DNA of 64,000 nucleotides, taken from Betaproteobacteria bacterium. Lineage in GTDB: Bacteria > Pseudomonadota > Gammaproteobacteria > Burkholderiales > SG8-39. How positions within the stretch are numbered: position 1 is the stretch's first letter; each line of letters begins with the position of its first letter. Below the pieces are notes generated by a model. It saw nothing but the letters and a program-made list of their open reading frames with translations, made no database searches and had not been told where the DNA came from. The stretch spans positions 62,001-126,000 of the forward strand of contig VBCA01000019.1 in the NCBI GenBank assembly GCA_005881575.1. Direction: 5' to 3'. The translations under genes and the position numbers were made by a program. This document shows, one piece after another, positions 51,219 to 60,560 of the stretch.

Positions 51219-52184
51219 ATGAGACAGCTCCGCGTATTCGCGCTTGCAGCGTTCGCCCTGGGATTCGCCCCCGCTGTGCTCGCGCAGTCCTGGCCCTCCA
51301 AGCCGATCAAGATCGTCATACCTTTTCCGCCCGGCAACACCATGGACATCATGACGCGCCTGATCGGGCCGAAGATGACCGAGCGGCTAGGCCAGCCTAT
51401 CGTGGCCGAGAACCGCCCCGGGGCGAGCGGGATGCTCGGGCTCGATTTCGTGGCCAAAGCCGCGCCCGACGGCTACACCATCGCAGCGGGTCAGGGCGGC
51501 AATCTCACGGTCCTGCCGCATACGAGCAAGAACATCAGCTACGATCCGCTGAAGGACTTCGCACCGATCGCGGTGTCGACGACGAATTACCTCGGGATCG
51601 TCGCCAACCCCGAGGTGCCGTTCAAGTCGGTCGCGGAAATGATCGCCTACGCCAAGGCCAACCCCGGCAAGCTCACGGTGGCCACGAACGGCGAGGGCGG
51701 CTTTCCCCACCTCGCGTTCGAGCATCTGCGCCTCATGGGAGGTTTCAGCTTCACGCACGTTCCGTACAAAGGCTCGGCGGCGATCGCGACCGACGTGATC
51801 GGAGGGCAGGTCCAGGCGGCGATCGACGGCATCACCGGCCTCACGCCGCATGTCCGCTCGGGCCGCCTGCGCCTGCTTGCGATCACGAACAGGACGCGCG
51901 TTCCGCTCTGGCCCGACACGCCGGCGGCGGCGGAGACGGTTCAAGGCTACGAATCGGGCGGCTGGTTCGGCTACGTCGCGCCGGCGGGAACGCCGCGCGC
52001 GATCGTCCTGAAGCTGAACGAAGAGATCAACCGCGCGATGAAGCTGCCCGACGTGAGCGACAAGCTCGTAACCGCCGGACTGATCGTCGTCGCCGAATCG
52101 CCGGAATACTTCGGCGAGGTCATCCGCAGCGATTACGCCAAGTACGGCAAGCTCGTGCGCGACATCGGATTTCAGCCGCAGTGA
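51219..52184 (+). CDS. Bug-family TTT solute receptor 5
   Basis: 321 residues from ATG 51219 (GAGGAGAGCGAAG upstream). Signal ends PAVLAQ. Landmarks: IKIVIPFPPGNTMDIMTRLI (NTMD where most have GGxxD), IVAENRPGASGMLGLDFVAK, FTHVPYKGSAAIATDVIGGQ, GWFGYVAPAGTPRAIV. The unusual GNTMD loop may indicate a different ligand from receptors 1-4. The S1/P1 nuclease begins 16 bases downstream in the same direction. Confidence 0.92.
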   Translation: MRQLRVFALAAFALGFAPAVLAQSWPSKPIKIVIPFPPGNTMDIMTRLIGPKMTERLGQPIVAENRPGASGMLGLDFVAKAAPDGYTIAAGQGGNLTVLPHTSKNISYDPLKDFAPIAVSTTNYLGIVANPEVPFKSVAEMIAYAKANPGKLTVATNGEGGFPHLAFEHLRLMGGFSFTHVPYKGSAAIATDVIGGQVQAAIDGITGLTPHVRSGRLRLLAITNRTRVPLWPDTPAAAETVQGYESGGWFGYVAPAGTPRAIVLKLNEEINRAMKLPDVSDKLVTAGLIVVAESPEYFGEVIRSDYAKYGKLVRDIGFQPQ

Positions 52185-52200
52185 CGGACACCACAATCTC

Positions 52201-53070
52201 TTGCTGAACTCGCGGGTCCTTTGCGCGCTCCTCGCGCTTTCGCCGACGCAAACCGCTCTTGCTTGGGGCCCGGAGGGACATCGCATGGTGGGCGAGATCG
52301 CGGCCCGCTACACCGGGCCGAAGGCCAATGCGGAAATCCTGGGCCTGCTCAAGAACGACCGCCTCGCCGACGGTCAGCCCTCCGGCCGGCGCACTCTCGG
52401 CGAAGTCGCGAACTGGGCCGACGAAATCAAGGACACGGAGTGGGGAAAGCGGCGCGCTTCGTGGCACTACGACGACGTCCCGCTGTGCGAGGCCGCGGAG
52501 TACTCGAAGTACTGCCGCGGCGGACGGTGCGCTTCCGCGCAGCTCGCCCGTCAAATCGAAATCCTCGGCAACGAGCGGGCGAGGCCCGGCCAGCGCAACG
52601 AGGCTCTAAAGTGGGTCGTGCATCTGGTGGGCGACCTCCACCAACCGCTGCACGCCGCCAGCCGGGGCGACCGCGGGGGGAACCGGGTGCGGGTGTCCTT
52701 CTTCGGAGAGCGCGACAACCCGCCCTACGGTACTCTCAACCTGCACGCCGTCTGGGACGAGAGCATGGTGCGCAGGCTGATCGCGGATCGCGGCGGCGAG
52801 CGCGCCATCGTTTCCGCGCCGATCACGGACGGGAACAGGAACGCGTGGGAAAAGGGCTCGATTTCCGATTGGACGGCCGAGAGCCACCGGATCGCGAGAG
52901 ACGCCGTCTATCCGCTGCTCCCGGTCGCGGCCTCGTGCTCACGCAAGATCGTAGAGGTGGTCGCGATCGACCAGGCCTACTACGCAAGAGCGGCCCCTCT
53001 GATCGAAGTACAGATCAGAAGGGCCGGCGTTCGGCTCGCGCGGGTGCTGAACGAAACGCTGGGCCGGTGA
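52201..53070 (+). CDS. S1/P1 nuclease family protein
   Basis: 289 residues from TTG 52201; no better start fits the signal peptide, which ends LALAW-like (QTALAWGPEGHRMVGEIA). The mature N-terminal Trp is a zinc ligand in this family, and other ligands appear in ASWHYDDVPL, KWVVHLVGDLHQPLHAASRG (HxxxDxH) and LNLHAVWDESM. Trinuclear zinc enzymes of this type cleave single-stranded nucleic acids and 3'-nucleotides, and here would act in the periplasm or outside, in phosphate or nucleoside scavenging. A lone gene behind a Bug receptor. Confidence 0.85.
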   Translation: MLNSRVLCALLALSPTQTALAWGPEGHRMVGEIAARYTGPKANAEILGLLKNDRLADGQPSGRRTLGEVANWADEIKDTEWGKRRASWHYDDVPLCEAAEYSKYCRGGRCASAQLARQIEILGNERARPGQRNEALKWVVHLVGDLHQPLHAASRGDRGGNRVRVSFFGERDNPPYGTLNLHAVWDESMVRRLIADRGGERAIVSAPITDGNRNAWEKGSISDWTAESHRIARDAVYPLLPVAASCSRKIVEVVAIDQAYYARAAPLIEVQIRRAGVRLARVLNETLGR

Positions 53071-53101
53071 CGCCGCGAAACTCAACCGAGGGGAGGGAAC
53101 G

Positions 53102-53548
53102 ATGGCAGATTCGACGCTGTTGGAACAGTACAAGGCCCTGATAGGCGACGTGGGAAACATCGGCACGCGCTACGCGACGGCGAACGGGTTCTACCTTTCC
53201 ATAGTCTCGGCGCTGCTCGGCGTGGTCGCATTTACCGAGTCGGGGAAGCCCCTAGCCCAGGTCGATCTGGTTCTCGTCCTGACCGTCGCGGCTTTCGCCA
53301 TCGTCGTCTGTCACGTCTGGATGAAGACCCTGGCTTTCTACCGCGGCCTCTTCGGCGTGAAGCTGCAATTGCTCGGCGAGATGGAGAAGGAGCTGGCGTT
53401 CCCCGCTTTTTCGCGAGAGCACGAGCTCATGAAGGAACGCGGCGTCCGGCCGCTGATCGACAACGAGATATGGGTTCCGCGCGTCCTCTGGGTGTTCTTC
53501 GCGGCGGTCGCCGTAACGGCCCTGGCATTGATTTTCGTGGACGGCTGA
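53102..53548 (+). CDS. RipA-family-like small membrane protein
   Basis: A 148-residue protein; ATG 53102 follows GGGGAGGGAACG. It has three hydrophobic segments: FYLSIVSALLGVVAFTES, LVLVLTVAAFAIVVCHVWM and the C-terminal VLWVFFAAVAVTALALIF. The sequence from LLEQYKALIGDVGNIGTRY to GEMEKELAFPAFSREHELM and NEIWVPRVLW resembles, from memory, small octameric membrane proteins named after Francisella RipA. That match cannot be tested here. The role is unknown. Confidence 0.6.
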   Translation: MADSTLLEQYKALIGDVGNIGTRYATANGFYLSIVSALLGVVAFTESGKPLAQVDLVLVLTVAAFAIVVCHVWMKTLAFYRGLFGVKLQLLGEMEKELAFPAFSREHELMKERGVRPLIDNEIWVPRVLWVFFAAVAVTALALIFVDG

Positions 53549-53557
53549 GGGGCGAGC

Positions 53558-54526
53558 TCAGTCCTGGAGCGGGATTTTCGCGTCCCGAATCACCTTCGCG
53601 TAGGTGGCAAGATCGAGCCTGCACTTTTCAGCGAACTGCTCGGGCGTACTTCCGACAGGCTCGTATCCCCAGGCGGCCCAGCGCTCGCGCATGTCCTGCG
53701 CAACGACCGCTTGGGCAATGTCGCGCTGGATCTGGATCACGGTGTCGCGCGGGGAGCTCGCGGGCGCAAACACGCCGAGCCAGCCCGTGAATTCGAATGG
53801 AATGCCCGCCTCGGTCAGGGTCGGCACCTCCGGGAGCGTTGCCGAGCGCGCCTTGCCGCTCACTCCCAAGGCGCGCAGCCGGCCGGACCTGATGTGCGGC
53901 AGGACGCCAGCGAGCGGCATGAACGCGAGTTGCACTTCTCCGGCGAGAAGAGCCTGGCTGAGCGGCGCGTCGCCCTTGTAGGGGACGTGCAGCATGTCGG
54001 TGCCGGTCATGCTCTTCAAAAGCTCGCCCAGCAGGTGCGGCGGCGCTCCGATGCCGGTGGAGCCGTAGTTGATCGTGCCGGGCCTGGATCTTGCGAGCGC
54101 GACCAGCTCCTTTGCCGATGCGGCCGGAATTTGCGGATTAGTCACGAGCACCACGAAGGAGGAGGTGAGCTGCGTCACCGGCGCGAAATCCCTCGCCGCG
54201 TCGAACGGAAGTTTCCTGTAGAGGCCGGGGCTGATCGCGAAGCCATGTGTCGTGATGAGCAAGGTGTAACCGTCCCCCGGGGCCTTGGCGACATGGTCGG
54301 CCGCGATGTTCCCGCCCGCACCAGGGCGGTTGTCCACGAGCATCGGCTGCTTCCAGGTCTCCGCGAGCTTCTGCCCGAGCGCCCGCGCGACCGTATCCAC
54401 GGCGCCGCCAGCGGCGAACGGGACGACCATGCGCACGGGCCTCGCGGGATAGCTCTGCGCGAAGGCGGGTGCGCCGAACAGCGTCGCCAGCGCGATTGCG
54501 GACAACGGGCGCGAAAACGGCTTCAT
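53558..54526 (-). CDS. Bug-family TTT solute receptor 6
   Basis: 322 residues from ATG 54526 (CAAGGAAC upstream). Signal ends PAFAQ. Motifs: VRMVVPFAAGGAVDTVARAL, MLVDNRPGAGGNIAADHVAK, MLHVPYKGDAPLSQALLAGE, GWLGVFAPASSPRDTV. It is divergent from a triple-PAS gene and convergent with the RipA-like gene. No enzymes adjoin it, so the ligand cannot be guessed from context. Confidence 0.92.
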   Translation of the reverse strand: MKPFSRPLSAIALATLFGAPAFAQSYPARPVRMVVPFAAGGAVDTVARALGQKLAETWKQPMLVDNRPGAGGNIAADHVAKAPGDGYTLLITTHGFAISPGLYRKLPFDAARDFAPVTQLTSSFVVLVTNPQIPAASAKELVALARSRPGTINYGSTGIGAPPHLLGELLKSMTGTDMLHVPYKGDAPLSQALLAGEVQLAFMPLAGVLPHIRSGRLRALGVSGKARSATLPEVPTLTEAGIPFEFTGWLGVFAPASSPRDTVIQIQRDIAQAVVAQDMRERWAAWGYEPVGSTPEQFAEKCRLDLATYAKVIRDAKIPLQD

Positions 54527-54693
54527 GGGTTCCTTGGCGGCATGCCGTTTCGCATTATCGTCGGGTTGCCGTAGGGATGAGAAGCCCCTGACGGCACCCA
54601 GGCCGGTGCGGTTTTCGTTAGATAGTTCATACGCACGAGGTCCGATCGGTGTCACACTCGGCATTGCTCGGTATCGGGGAGGTCCGAGGTCTC

Positions 54694-55914
54694 ATGAAAT
54701 CGGATAAACGTCCGCAGGGTGGGCCCGCCGTTCCAGACGGCGATGCCCTGTTCGACTCTCTCTTCGCGCAGACCGCGGTCGGGGTCGCGGTCGGATCGCT
54801 CGACGGCCGCTTTCTGCGCGTCAACGAAGCGTTGTGCCGCCTGCTCGGCTACAGCGAGCAAGAGCTGGTGGAAAAAAGCTTTGAAGAGATCACCCACGCC
54901 GACGATCGGCAGGCGTCCAGGGACTTCCAGCAGGAGCTCGTCACGACGTCCCAGTCGCGCGTCTATGAAAAGCGCTACGTGCACAAGAGCGGCTCGACGG
55001 TCTGGGTGCGGATCACCGGGACGCTCGTGCGGGACCGCTCGGGCTCCCCCCTGTGCTCGGTCGCGCTGATTCACGACATCACCGAGCTCAAGCTCACCGA
55101 GGAAGCGCTGAAGGCGAGTGAATCGCGGTTCCGCAGCATGGTCGAGATGAGCTCGGACTGGTACTGGGTGCAGGACGAGAATTTTCGCTTCGTCGAGCTG
55201 CCCGGCGTGGAGAAGCGGGGGATCGATCCGGAAGCATTCATCGGCAAGGCGCGCTGGGAGCTTCAGGGTCCCGGGTCCCTTCCGGAAAAAGCCTGGCAGC
55301 AGCACCGCGAAAAGCTCGAGCGTCACGAGCCGTTCAGCGACTTCGTGTACACGGTTACCGACGGTGCCGGCGAAATGCGTTATCTGAGCGTGACCGGCGA
55401 ACCGATTTTCGACGCGCTGGGCAAATTCAAGGGGTACCACGGCGTCGGAAAAGACGTCACGGAAAAGGCGCGCGGGCTGAAGGACCTGGAAGACAGCGAA
55501 GAGCGCTACCGGATGCTGTTCGACATCCATCCCCGTCCGATGTGGGTGGTGGAAAACAAGACCTTGCGTTTCCTCGCCGTCAACCAGGCGGCCGTCGAGC
55601 ATTACGGCTACTCGAGGGAGGAGTTTCTGTCGATGACCGCCGAGCAGCTCCGCCCGCCGGAGGATATCGCGCAGCTGCTCAAGGACTTTCAGGACCCGAG
55701 CCGTTCCTACATGCAGCGCGTGGCGCGGCACCTCAAGAAGAACGGGGAGCAGATCAACGTCGAAATCGTCTCCTTCAATCTCGCTTTCGATGGTCGGCCT
55801 GCGCGCCTGGCCGTGATCAGCGACGTTACCGAGCGGCTGAAAGCGGAGCAGCAGTCGCGCGAGCTCGAGGCGCGGTACCGGGCGCTGATCGAGTCCCGAA
55901 AAGGCCCCGACTAG
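54694..55914 (+). CDS. Triple-PAS domain protein without output domain
   Basis: 406 residues from ATG 54694 (GAGGTCTC upstream; GTG 54649 also possible). Three PAS units: residues about 20-135 (VGVAVGSLDGRFLRVNEALC, ending with a PAC motif IHDITELK), 137-265 (SMVEMSSDWYWVQDENFRFV, YHGVGKDVTEKA) and 275-390 (FDIHPRPMWVVENKTLRFLA, VISDVTERLKAEQ). The chain then breaks off at ARYRALIESRKGPD, where a fourth sensor or a GGDEF/kinase would be expected. Cytosolic sensing is likely. It may be a truncated hybrid sensor or a partner for a separate effector. Confidence 0.8.
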   Translation: MKSDKRPQGGPAVPDGDALFDSLFAQTAVGVAVGSLDGRFLRVNEALCRLLGYSEQELVEKSFEEITHADDRQASRDFQQELVTTSQSRVYEKRYVHKSGSTVWVRITGTLVRDRSGSPLCSVALIHDITELKLTEEALKASESRFRSMVEMSSDWYWVQDENFRFVELPGVEKRGIDPEAFIGKARWELQGPGSLPEKAWQQHREKLERHEPFSDFVYTVTDGAGEMRYLSVTGEPIFDALGKFKGYHGVGKDVTEKARGLKDLEDSEERYRMLFDIHPRPMWVVENKTLRFLAVNQAAVEHYGYSREEFLSMTAEQLRPPEDIAQLLKDFQDPSRSYMQRVARHLKKNGEQINVEIVSFNLAFDGRPARLAVISDVTERLKAEQQSRELEARYRALIESRKGPD

Positions 55915-56080
55915 CGTCCGGGATCGCCGGGGCGGGGAGACGCCGACCCCGGCATATGGACTATGACTCCGCAGCGTACCAGAGCGAGGATCCGACACGC
56001 AGGAAGGTAGAATTCGTTTCGAGAGCACGGCCGGCTGCAGGGAGAGGCGCGGCCGGTCTCGCGGATGAAAGGTGGGCGCC

Positions 56081-57472
56081 ATGATCCATCTTGACGAGCA
56101 CTCGATGGGACCACTGTGTAAGGTTACGAGCGCTCTGGCACTTGCATCTGCTTTGGCGTTGGCAGGGTGCGGCGGGGGCGCCAGCAGCGCGAGCTCACCG
56201 AGCATCATGCTCCTCGCCGCCAACGATGGCGTCAGCGGCTTCGAGCTGTGGAAGACCGACGGCAGCGCCATGGGCACGGTCTTGGTGAAGGACATCAACC
56301 CGGGGGCCGGGCATTCCTCTCCCGGCGGGAGCGGTCTTTTTCCTTCCGAGTTTGCCTTCTTCAACGGGGCGTGGTTTTTCTCCGCCGACGATGGCACCGG
56401 CCCCAAGCTGTGGAAGAGCGACGGCACGCAAGCCGGCACGGCGCGGGTGACGGCCGTAGTTTCCTCCCCCCGTGAATTCACCGTCCTCGGCAACGCCTTG
56501 TATTTCTCGGCTGACGACGGCGTCAACGGCCGCGAGCTGTGGAAGACCGACGGGACCGAAGCGCGCACGGTGCTGGTAAAGGACATCGCCCCCGGCACAG
56601 TTTCCATTGGAGGTATCCAAGTGCCTAGGAGTTCCTCGCCAACGGGACTCACCGTGTTCAACAACACTTTGTATTTCTCGGCCGACGACGGCATGAGCGG
56701 CATCGAGCTGTGGAAGAGCGACGGCACGGCATTGGGCACGGTGCAGGTGAAGGACATCAACCTCTCGGGCGATTCCTTTCCGTCCGGCTTCACGGTGTTC
56801 AACAACGAGCTGTATTTCTCGGCCGACGGCGGCACCGGCTTCGAGCTGTGGAAGACCAACGGCACGCCGGGCAACGCGGTTTTGGTGAAGGACATCAACC
56901 CGACGGGCGATTCCGGCTTCACGGTGTTCAACAACGAGCTGTATTTCTCGGCCGACGACGGCGGCACCGGCTTCGAGCTGTGGAAGACCAACGGCACGCC
57001 AGGCAACGCGGTTTTGGTGAAGGACATCAACCCGACGGGCGATTCCTCTCCGTCCGGCTTCACGGTGTTCAACAACGCCTTGTATTTCTCGGCGGACGGC
57101 GTCGCAGGCGCCGAGCTGTGGAAGAGCGATGTCGCCGGCACGGTGCGGGTGGGCGCAGTTTCCCTTGTCTCGGGACTGACCGTATTCAACAACGCTTTGT
57201 ATTTCTCCGCCAGCGACGGCGTCGCCGGTGTCGAGCTGTGGAAGACCGATGTCGCCGGGAGCCCGGTGCAGGTGAAAGGCATCAACAACACGACCCTGGG
57301 TGCTCCGAATGCCTTAACCGTCTTGAACAACGCGCTGCTATTCTCGGCCGACGACGGCATGACCGGCCGCGAGCTGTGGAGGACGGACGGCACCGTAGGG
57401 GGCACAATGCAGGTGAAGGACATCTGTCCCGGGCCTTGCGATGGCGTGCCGGTTCTGGTGATCCTCCCCTAG
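56081..57472 (+). CDS. Lipoprotein with ELWK-DGT repeats
   Basis: 463 residues from ATG 56081 (AAGGTGGGC upstream); ATG 56105 is equally plausible and gives a more compact signal. Lipobox LALAGC. The mature part consists of about ten repeats of roughly 45-50 residues with core FTVFNNELYFSADDG and FELWKTNGT/LVKDIN, as in ELWxxDGT hyalin-type beta-propellers. Two adjacent units are nearly identical at DNA level. Probably a surface-exposed propeller of unknown partner. On the opposite strand the repeats leave a long spurious open frame. Confidence 0.82.
   Translation: MIHLDEHSMGPLCKVTSALALASALALAGCGGGASSASSPSIMLLAANDGVSGFELWKTDGSAMGTVLVKDINPGAGHSSPGGSGLFPSEFAFFNGAWFFSADDGTGPKLWKSDGTQAGTARVTAVVSSPREFTVLGNALYFSADDGVNGRELWKTDGTEARTVLVKDIAPGTVSIGGIQVPRSSSPTGLTVFNNTLYFSADDGMSGIELWKSDGTALGTVQVKDINLSGDSFPSGFTVFNNELYFSADGGTGFELWKTNGTPGNAVLVKDINPTGDSGFTVFNNELYFSADDGGTGFELWKTNGTPGNAVLVKDINPTGDSSPSGFTVFNNALYFSADGVAGAELWKSDVAGTVRVGAVSLVSGLTVFNNALYFSASDGVAGVELWKTDVAGSPVQVKGINNTTLGAPNALTVLNNALLFSADDGMTGRELWRTDGTVGGTMQVKDICPGPCDGVPVLVILP
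56786..57046 (+). repeat. Nearly identical 130-bp tandem duplication inside the ELWK gene
   Basis: Unit 1 (56786-56914, 129 bases) and unit 2 (56915-57046, 132 bases) differ by one substitution and one extra codon (GAC). Both start at ggcttcacggtgttcaacaa. The other repeats in the gene are much more diverged, so this is a recent duplication. Confidence 0.85.
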
Positions 57473-57515
57473 GACGACGCGCTTCGATCAACGACAACAA
57501 GCCTCTGAAACCCGT

Positions 57516-58640
57516 TTGAAATTTTCCTTTTTCCACCTGATGCCTTACACGCATCTGGAGCTGGAATCTCACGACTGGCCGTTTCCCAACCGCTACTTCG
57601 ACCCGGCGAAGGCGAGCGCCCTCTACAGGACCTACGTCGAGAGCATGATCCACGCCGAAACTTGCGGCTTCGACTGGGTCGGCTGCAACGAACACCACTT
57701 CAGCCCCTACGGCATGATGGCCAACTGCAATCTCATCGGCGGCGCGCTCGCCTACCCCACGAAGCGCGTGAAGATCGCGATGATCGGCAATCTCGTCCCG
57801 CTGAACAACCCGATCCGCATCGCCGAGGAATACGCCATGCTCGACTGCATGAGCGGCGGCAGGCTGGTAGCCGGGTTGATGCGCGGCATTCCGCACGAGT
57901 ACCTCGCCTACAATATCCCGCCGGGGGAATCCTGGGAGCGCCAGCGCGAGGCCGTGCAGTTGATCATCAAAGCCTGGACCGAGCCCGAGCCCTTCGGCTG
58001 GGAAGGCAAGCATTTCCAGTATCGGCAGGTGTCGATCTGGCCCAAGCCGATGCAAAAGCCGCATCCGCCTTTGGTGATCTCGGCGAGCAACGCGGACTCG
58101 GCGAAATTTGCCGCGGAAATGCGCGCGACCATGGGCATGGTGCTGCTCGCGGACCTGCCGAGCGGCAAGGAGTGCATCCGAATCTACAAGGAAACCGCAA
58201 AGGCCAACGGCTGGGAGCCGACCGCGGAAAACGTGCTGGTCGGCATGCACACCTGCATCGCCGAGACCGACGAGGAAGCGCGGCGCTCGATGGCGCACGG
58301 CCTGAAGTATTTCGATCAGGTGCTGATGGGCGGCCTGCAGGCCTCGCAGCGGATCGTGCTGCAGAAGACGCGCTATTTCGAGAACGAGGAGAGCCGCGAC
58401 CGCTGGAAGAGCCGTCTCGACAAGCGCCGCACGCTGACGCTCGACGAGGCGATCGAGCGGGGCACCGTGCTCTGCGGTAGTCCCGAGACCGTGGTCAAGC
58501 AGATCAAGCGCATACATAGCGAGCTCGGCCACGGCGTGTTCAACTTCACCGTGAAGGTGGGCACGCTCCCAGACGAGGTGATCCGGCGCGGCATGGAGCT
58601 CTTCCGCGACAGGGTCCATCCGCACGTGCGCGATCTCTGA
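57516..58640 (+). CDS. LLM-class flavin-dependent oxidoreductase
   Basis: 374 residues from TTG 57516 (KFSFFHLMPYTHLELE follows). Bacterial-luciferase-like TIM barrel; DWVGCNEHHFSPYGMMANCN carries the family EHH signature, then LDCMSGGRLVAGLMRGIPHE and ISASNADSAKFAAEM bind reduced flavin. LLM monooxygenases use FMNH2 from a separate reductase to oxidise or cleave C-S, C-N or C-C bonds. The 12-base gap to the next hydrolase gene and the MetE-like gene behind it indicate one operon. No flavin reductase gene is present. Confidence 0.88.
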   Translation: MKFSFFHLMPYTHLELESHDWPFPNRYFDPAKASALYRTYVESMIHAETCGFDWVGCNEHHFSPYGMMANCNLIGGALAYPTKRVKIAMIGNLVPLNNPIRIAEEYAMLDCMSGGRLVAGLMRGIPHEYLAYNIPPGESWERQREAVQLIIKAWTEPEPFGWEGKHFQYRQVSIWPKPMQKPHPPLVISASNADSAKFAAEMRATMGMVLLADLPSGKECIRIYKETAKANGWEPTAENVLVGMHTCIAETDEEARRSMAHGLKYFDQVLMGGLQASQRIVLQKTRYFENEESRDRWKSRLDKRRTLTLDEAIERGTVLCGSPETVVKQIKRIHSELGHGVFNFTVKVGTLPDEVIRRGMELFRDRVHPHVRDL

Positions 58641-58652
58641 AGGAGGGCTCCA

Positions 58653-59435
58653 ATGCAGGCGCGCAAGGTTTCGCTCTCCACCGGAGAGCTGACGTATTTC
58701 GTGGCGGGCGAGGGCCGGCCAGTTCTGTATCTGCACCCGGCGGGCGGCGTGCGCCGGACGCGCGTGCTCGAAGGGCTCGCAAAATCGTTCGCGCTCCACG
58801 TTCCGGTGATGCCCGGGTTCGACGGTACGAGCGCCCACGGCGCGGTGAAGTCGATGCGCGGGCTCGCGAGCCTCGTCGGCGAATTCATCGAGAAGGTGAT
58901 AGCGGGTCCCTGCGACGTGATCGGTTGCTCCTTCGGCGGCTATCTCGCCGCCTGGCTCGCGGCCGAGCGCCCGAACCTCGTAGACCATCTCGTGCTCGAA
59001 TGCCCGGCCGGTTTCCGCCCGAAGGGAAAAGGCGAACGGCCCGCCGACGCCGGGGCGCTGCGCAAGCTGCTGTTCCTGCACCCGGAGAAACTTCCGCCTG
59101 AATCGAAACCCGCGGAACAGGAGGTCGCGAACCGCAAGATGCTCCCGCACTACGGCTACACGCTCGACACGGACGAGGAGCTCCTCGCGCGCCTGCCTTC
59201 GATCGACAAGCTCACGCTCATCCTGCACGGCACCGCCGACCGCATGATCCCGAAGGAAAGCGTGCAGCTTCTGAAGGGCCGCCTGCCGCGGTCCTATCTC
59301 GTATACGTCTGGGACGCGGCGCACGCGATCGACGTCGATCAGCCCGAGCGCGTGCTCGCGGTCCTCGGGAGCTTCCTCGAGCGTTCCGAGGGCTTCATGG
59401 TCAACTGGGGCACGCTCGCGGTGAATCCCGGGTGA
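58653..59435 (+). CDS. Alpha/beta hydrolase of the LLM operon
   Basis: 260 residues; ATG 58653 follows GAAGGAGGGCTCC. VLYLHPAGGVRRTRVLEGL has the oxyanion region, VIGCSFGGYLAAWLAAERP the Ser nucleophile (about residue 93), LILHGTADRMIPKES the Asp and DAAHAIDVDQPERVL the His. A cytosolic ester, lactone or C-C hydrolase. Placed between an LLM oxidoreductase and a MetE-like enzyme, it may open a lactone or ester formed by the first step. Confidence 0.85.
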   Translation: MQARKVSLSTGELTYFVAGEGRPVLYLHPAGGVRRTRVLEGLAKSFALHVPVMPGFDGTSAHGAVKSMRGLASLVGEFIEKVIAGPCDVIGCSFGGYLAAWLAAERPNLVDHLVLECPAGFRPKGKGERPADAGALRKLLFLHPEKLPPESKPAEQEVANRKMLPHYGYTLDTDEELLARLPSIDKLTLILHGTADRMIPKESVQLLKGRLPRSYLVYVWDAAHAIDVDQPERVLAVLGSFLERSEGFMVNWGTLAVNPG

Positions 59436-59445
59436 GGGAAGGGCG

Positions 59446-60555
59446 ATGAGCGCGAGAGCAACGCCGCCTTTCCGGGCGGACCAGGTCGGGAGCCTCCTGC
59501 GACCGGCCGAGATCAAGAAGGCGCGCGCCGAGGTCGAGCGCGGCGAAATGAGCGCCGGGGAGCTGCGCACGATCGAAGACCGTTGTATTCGCGAGGCGGT
59601 CGCGCGCCAGGAGGCGCTCGGCCTGCAGGTCGTGACCGACGGCGAGTACCGCCGCGGCTGGTGGAACCACGATTTTCTCGGCAAGATCGACGGGGTCGAG
59701 ATCGAGCTCGACCAGCAATCGTACAAGTTCGCGGGATCCGACGATCCGCGCTACACGCCCAAGGTGAGGCGCCGCGTGCGTCGCACGCGCCCGATGATGC
59801 TCGAGCACTTCCGGTATCTGAGGTCGGTCGCGAACAGGACGCCCAAGTTCACCATGCCCTCGCCTTCCATTCTCTATCACCGCGGCGGGCGGGCGGCGAT
59901 CGACCGCGGGGCCTATCCGGATCTCGATCGGCTCTGGAGCGACGTCGGCCGCGTCTATCGCGAGGAAATCCGCGACCTCGCGGCCGCAGGGTGCACCTAC
60001 CTGCAGATCGACGACACGAGCTTCTCTTTCCTGTGCGACGAGAAATTCCGGGCGAGCTGTCGCGCCCGCGGCGACGATCCGGATGAGCTTCCGCATATGT
60101 ACGCGAAAGCGGTCAACGCCGCCATCGCCGACCGCCCTCCGGGAATGACGATCGTCATGCACACGTGTCGCGGCAATTGGAAGAGCACCTGGCTCGCCGA
60201 GGGCGGCTACGACCCGGTCGCTCAGGCCGTGTTCAACGAGACGGACGTCGACGCCTGGTTCCTCGAGTACGACAGCGAACGCGCCGGCGGCTTCGAGCCG
60301 CTGCGCTTCGTACCGAAGGGAAAGAAAGTGGTGCTCGGGCTGGTGTCGACGAAAACCGCGCTTCTCGAAAAGAAGGATGTTCTGAAAAAGCGGATCGACA
60401 ACGCGGCGAAATATGTTCCGCTCCAGAACCTGTGCGTGAGCCCGCAGTGTGGTTTCGCCAGCAGCCACCACGGAAACCTTCTGACCGAAGACGACCAGTG
60501 GCGAAAGCTCGAGCTGGTCGTGGAAGTCGCTCGCGAGGTTTGGGGCGGCAACTGA
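59446..60555 (+). CDS. MetE C-terminal-like zinc methyltransferase
   Basis: 369 residues, about half of full-length MetE (around 750), with only the catalytic barrel. Zinc ligands of cobalamin-independent methionine synthase are in place: His and Cys in IVMHTCRGNWKS and Cys in CVSPQCGFASSHHGN; a Glu in DAWFLEYDSERAGG fits the fourth. GVEIELDQQSYKF and DGEYRRGWWNHDFLG replace the usual folate-binding N half. Such short forms may transfer a methyl group from a substrate other than methyl-folate. Third gene of the LLM operon (10-base gap). Confidence 0.8.
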   Translation: MSARATPPFRADQVGSLLRPAEIKKARAEVERGEMSAGELRTIEDRCIREAVARQEALGLQVVTDGEYRRGWWNHDFLGKIDGVEIELDQQSYKFAGSDDPRYTPKVRRRVRRTRPMMLEHFRYLRSVANRTPKFTMPSPSILYHRGGRAAIDRGAYPDLDRLWSDVGRVYREEIRDLAAAGCTYLQIDDTSFSFLCDEKFRASCRARGDDPDELPHMYAKAVNAAIADRPPGMTIVMHTCRGNWKSTWLAEGGYDPVAQAVFNETDVDAWFLEYDSERAGGFEPLRFVPKGKKVVLGLVSTKTALLEKKDVLKKRIDNAAKYVPLQNLCVSPQCGFASSHHGNLLTEDDQWRKLELVVEVAREVWGGN

Positions 60556-60560
60556 GGGCG

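Noticed and set aside
54652-57423. A 923-codon open frame on the minus strand opposite the ELWK lipoprotein and PAS gene
   Set aside because: It mirrors the repeats of the plus-strand gene, is dominated by low-complexity SSAEKY-type units, has no ribosome site, and spans two well-supported genes.
57282-59726. An 814-codon minus-strand frame opposite the LLM operon
   Set aside because: No family signature and the opposite strand holds three strong enzyme genes with ribosome sites.
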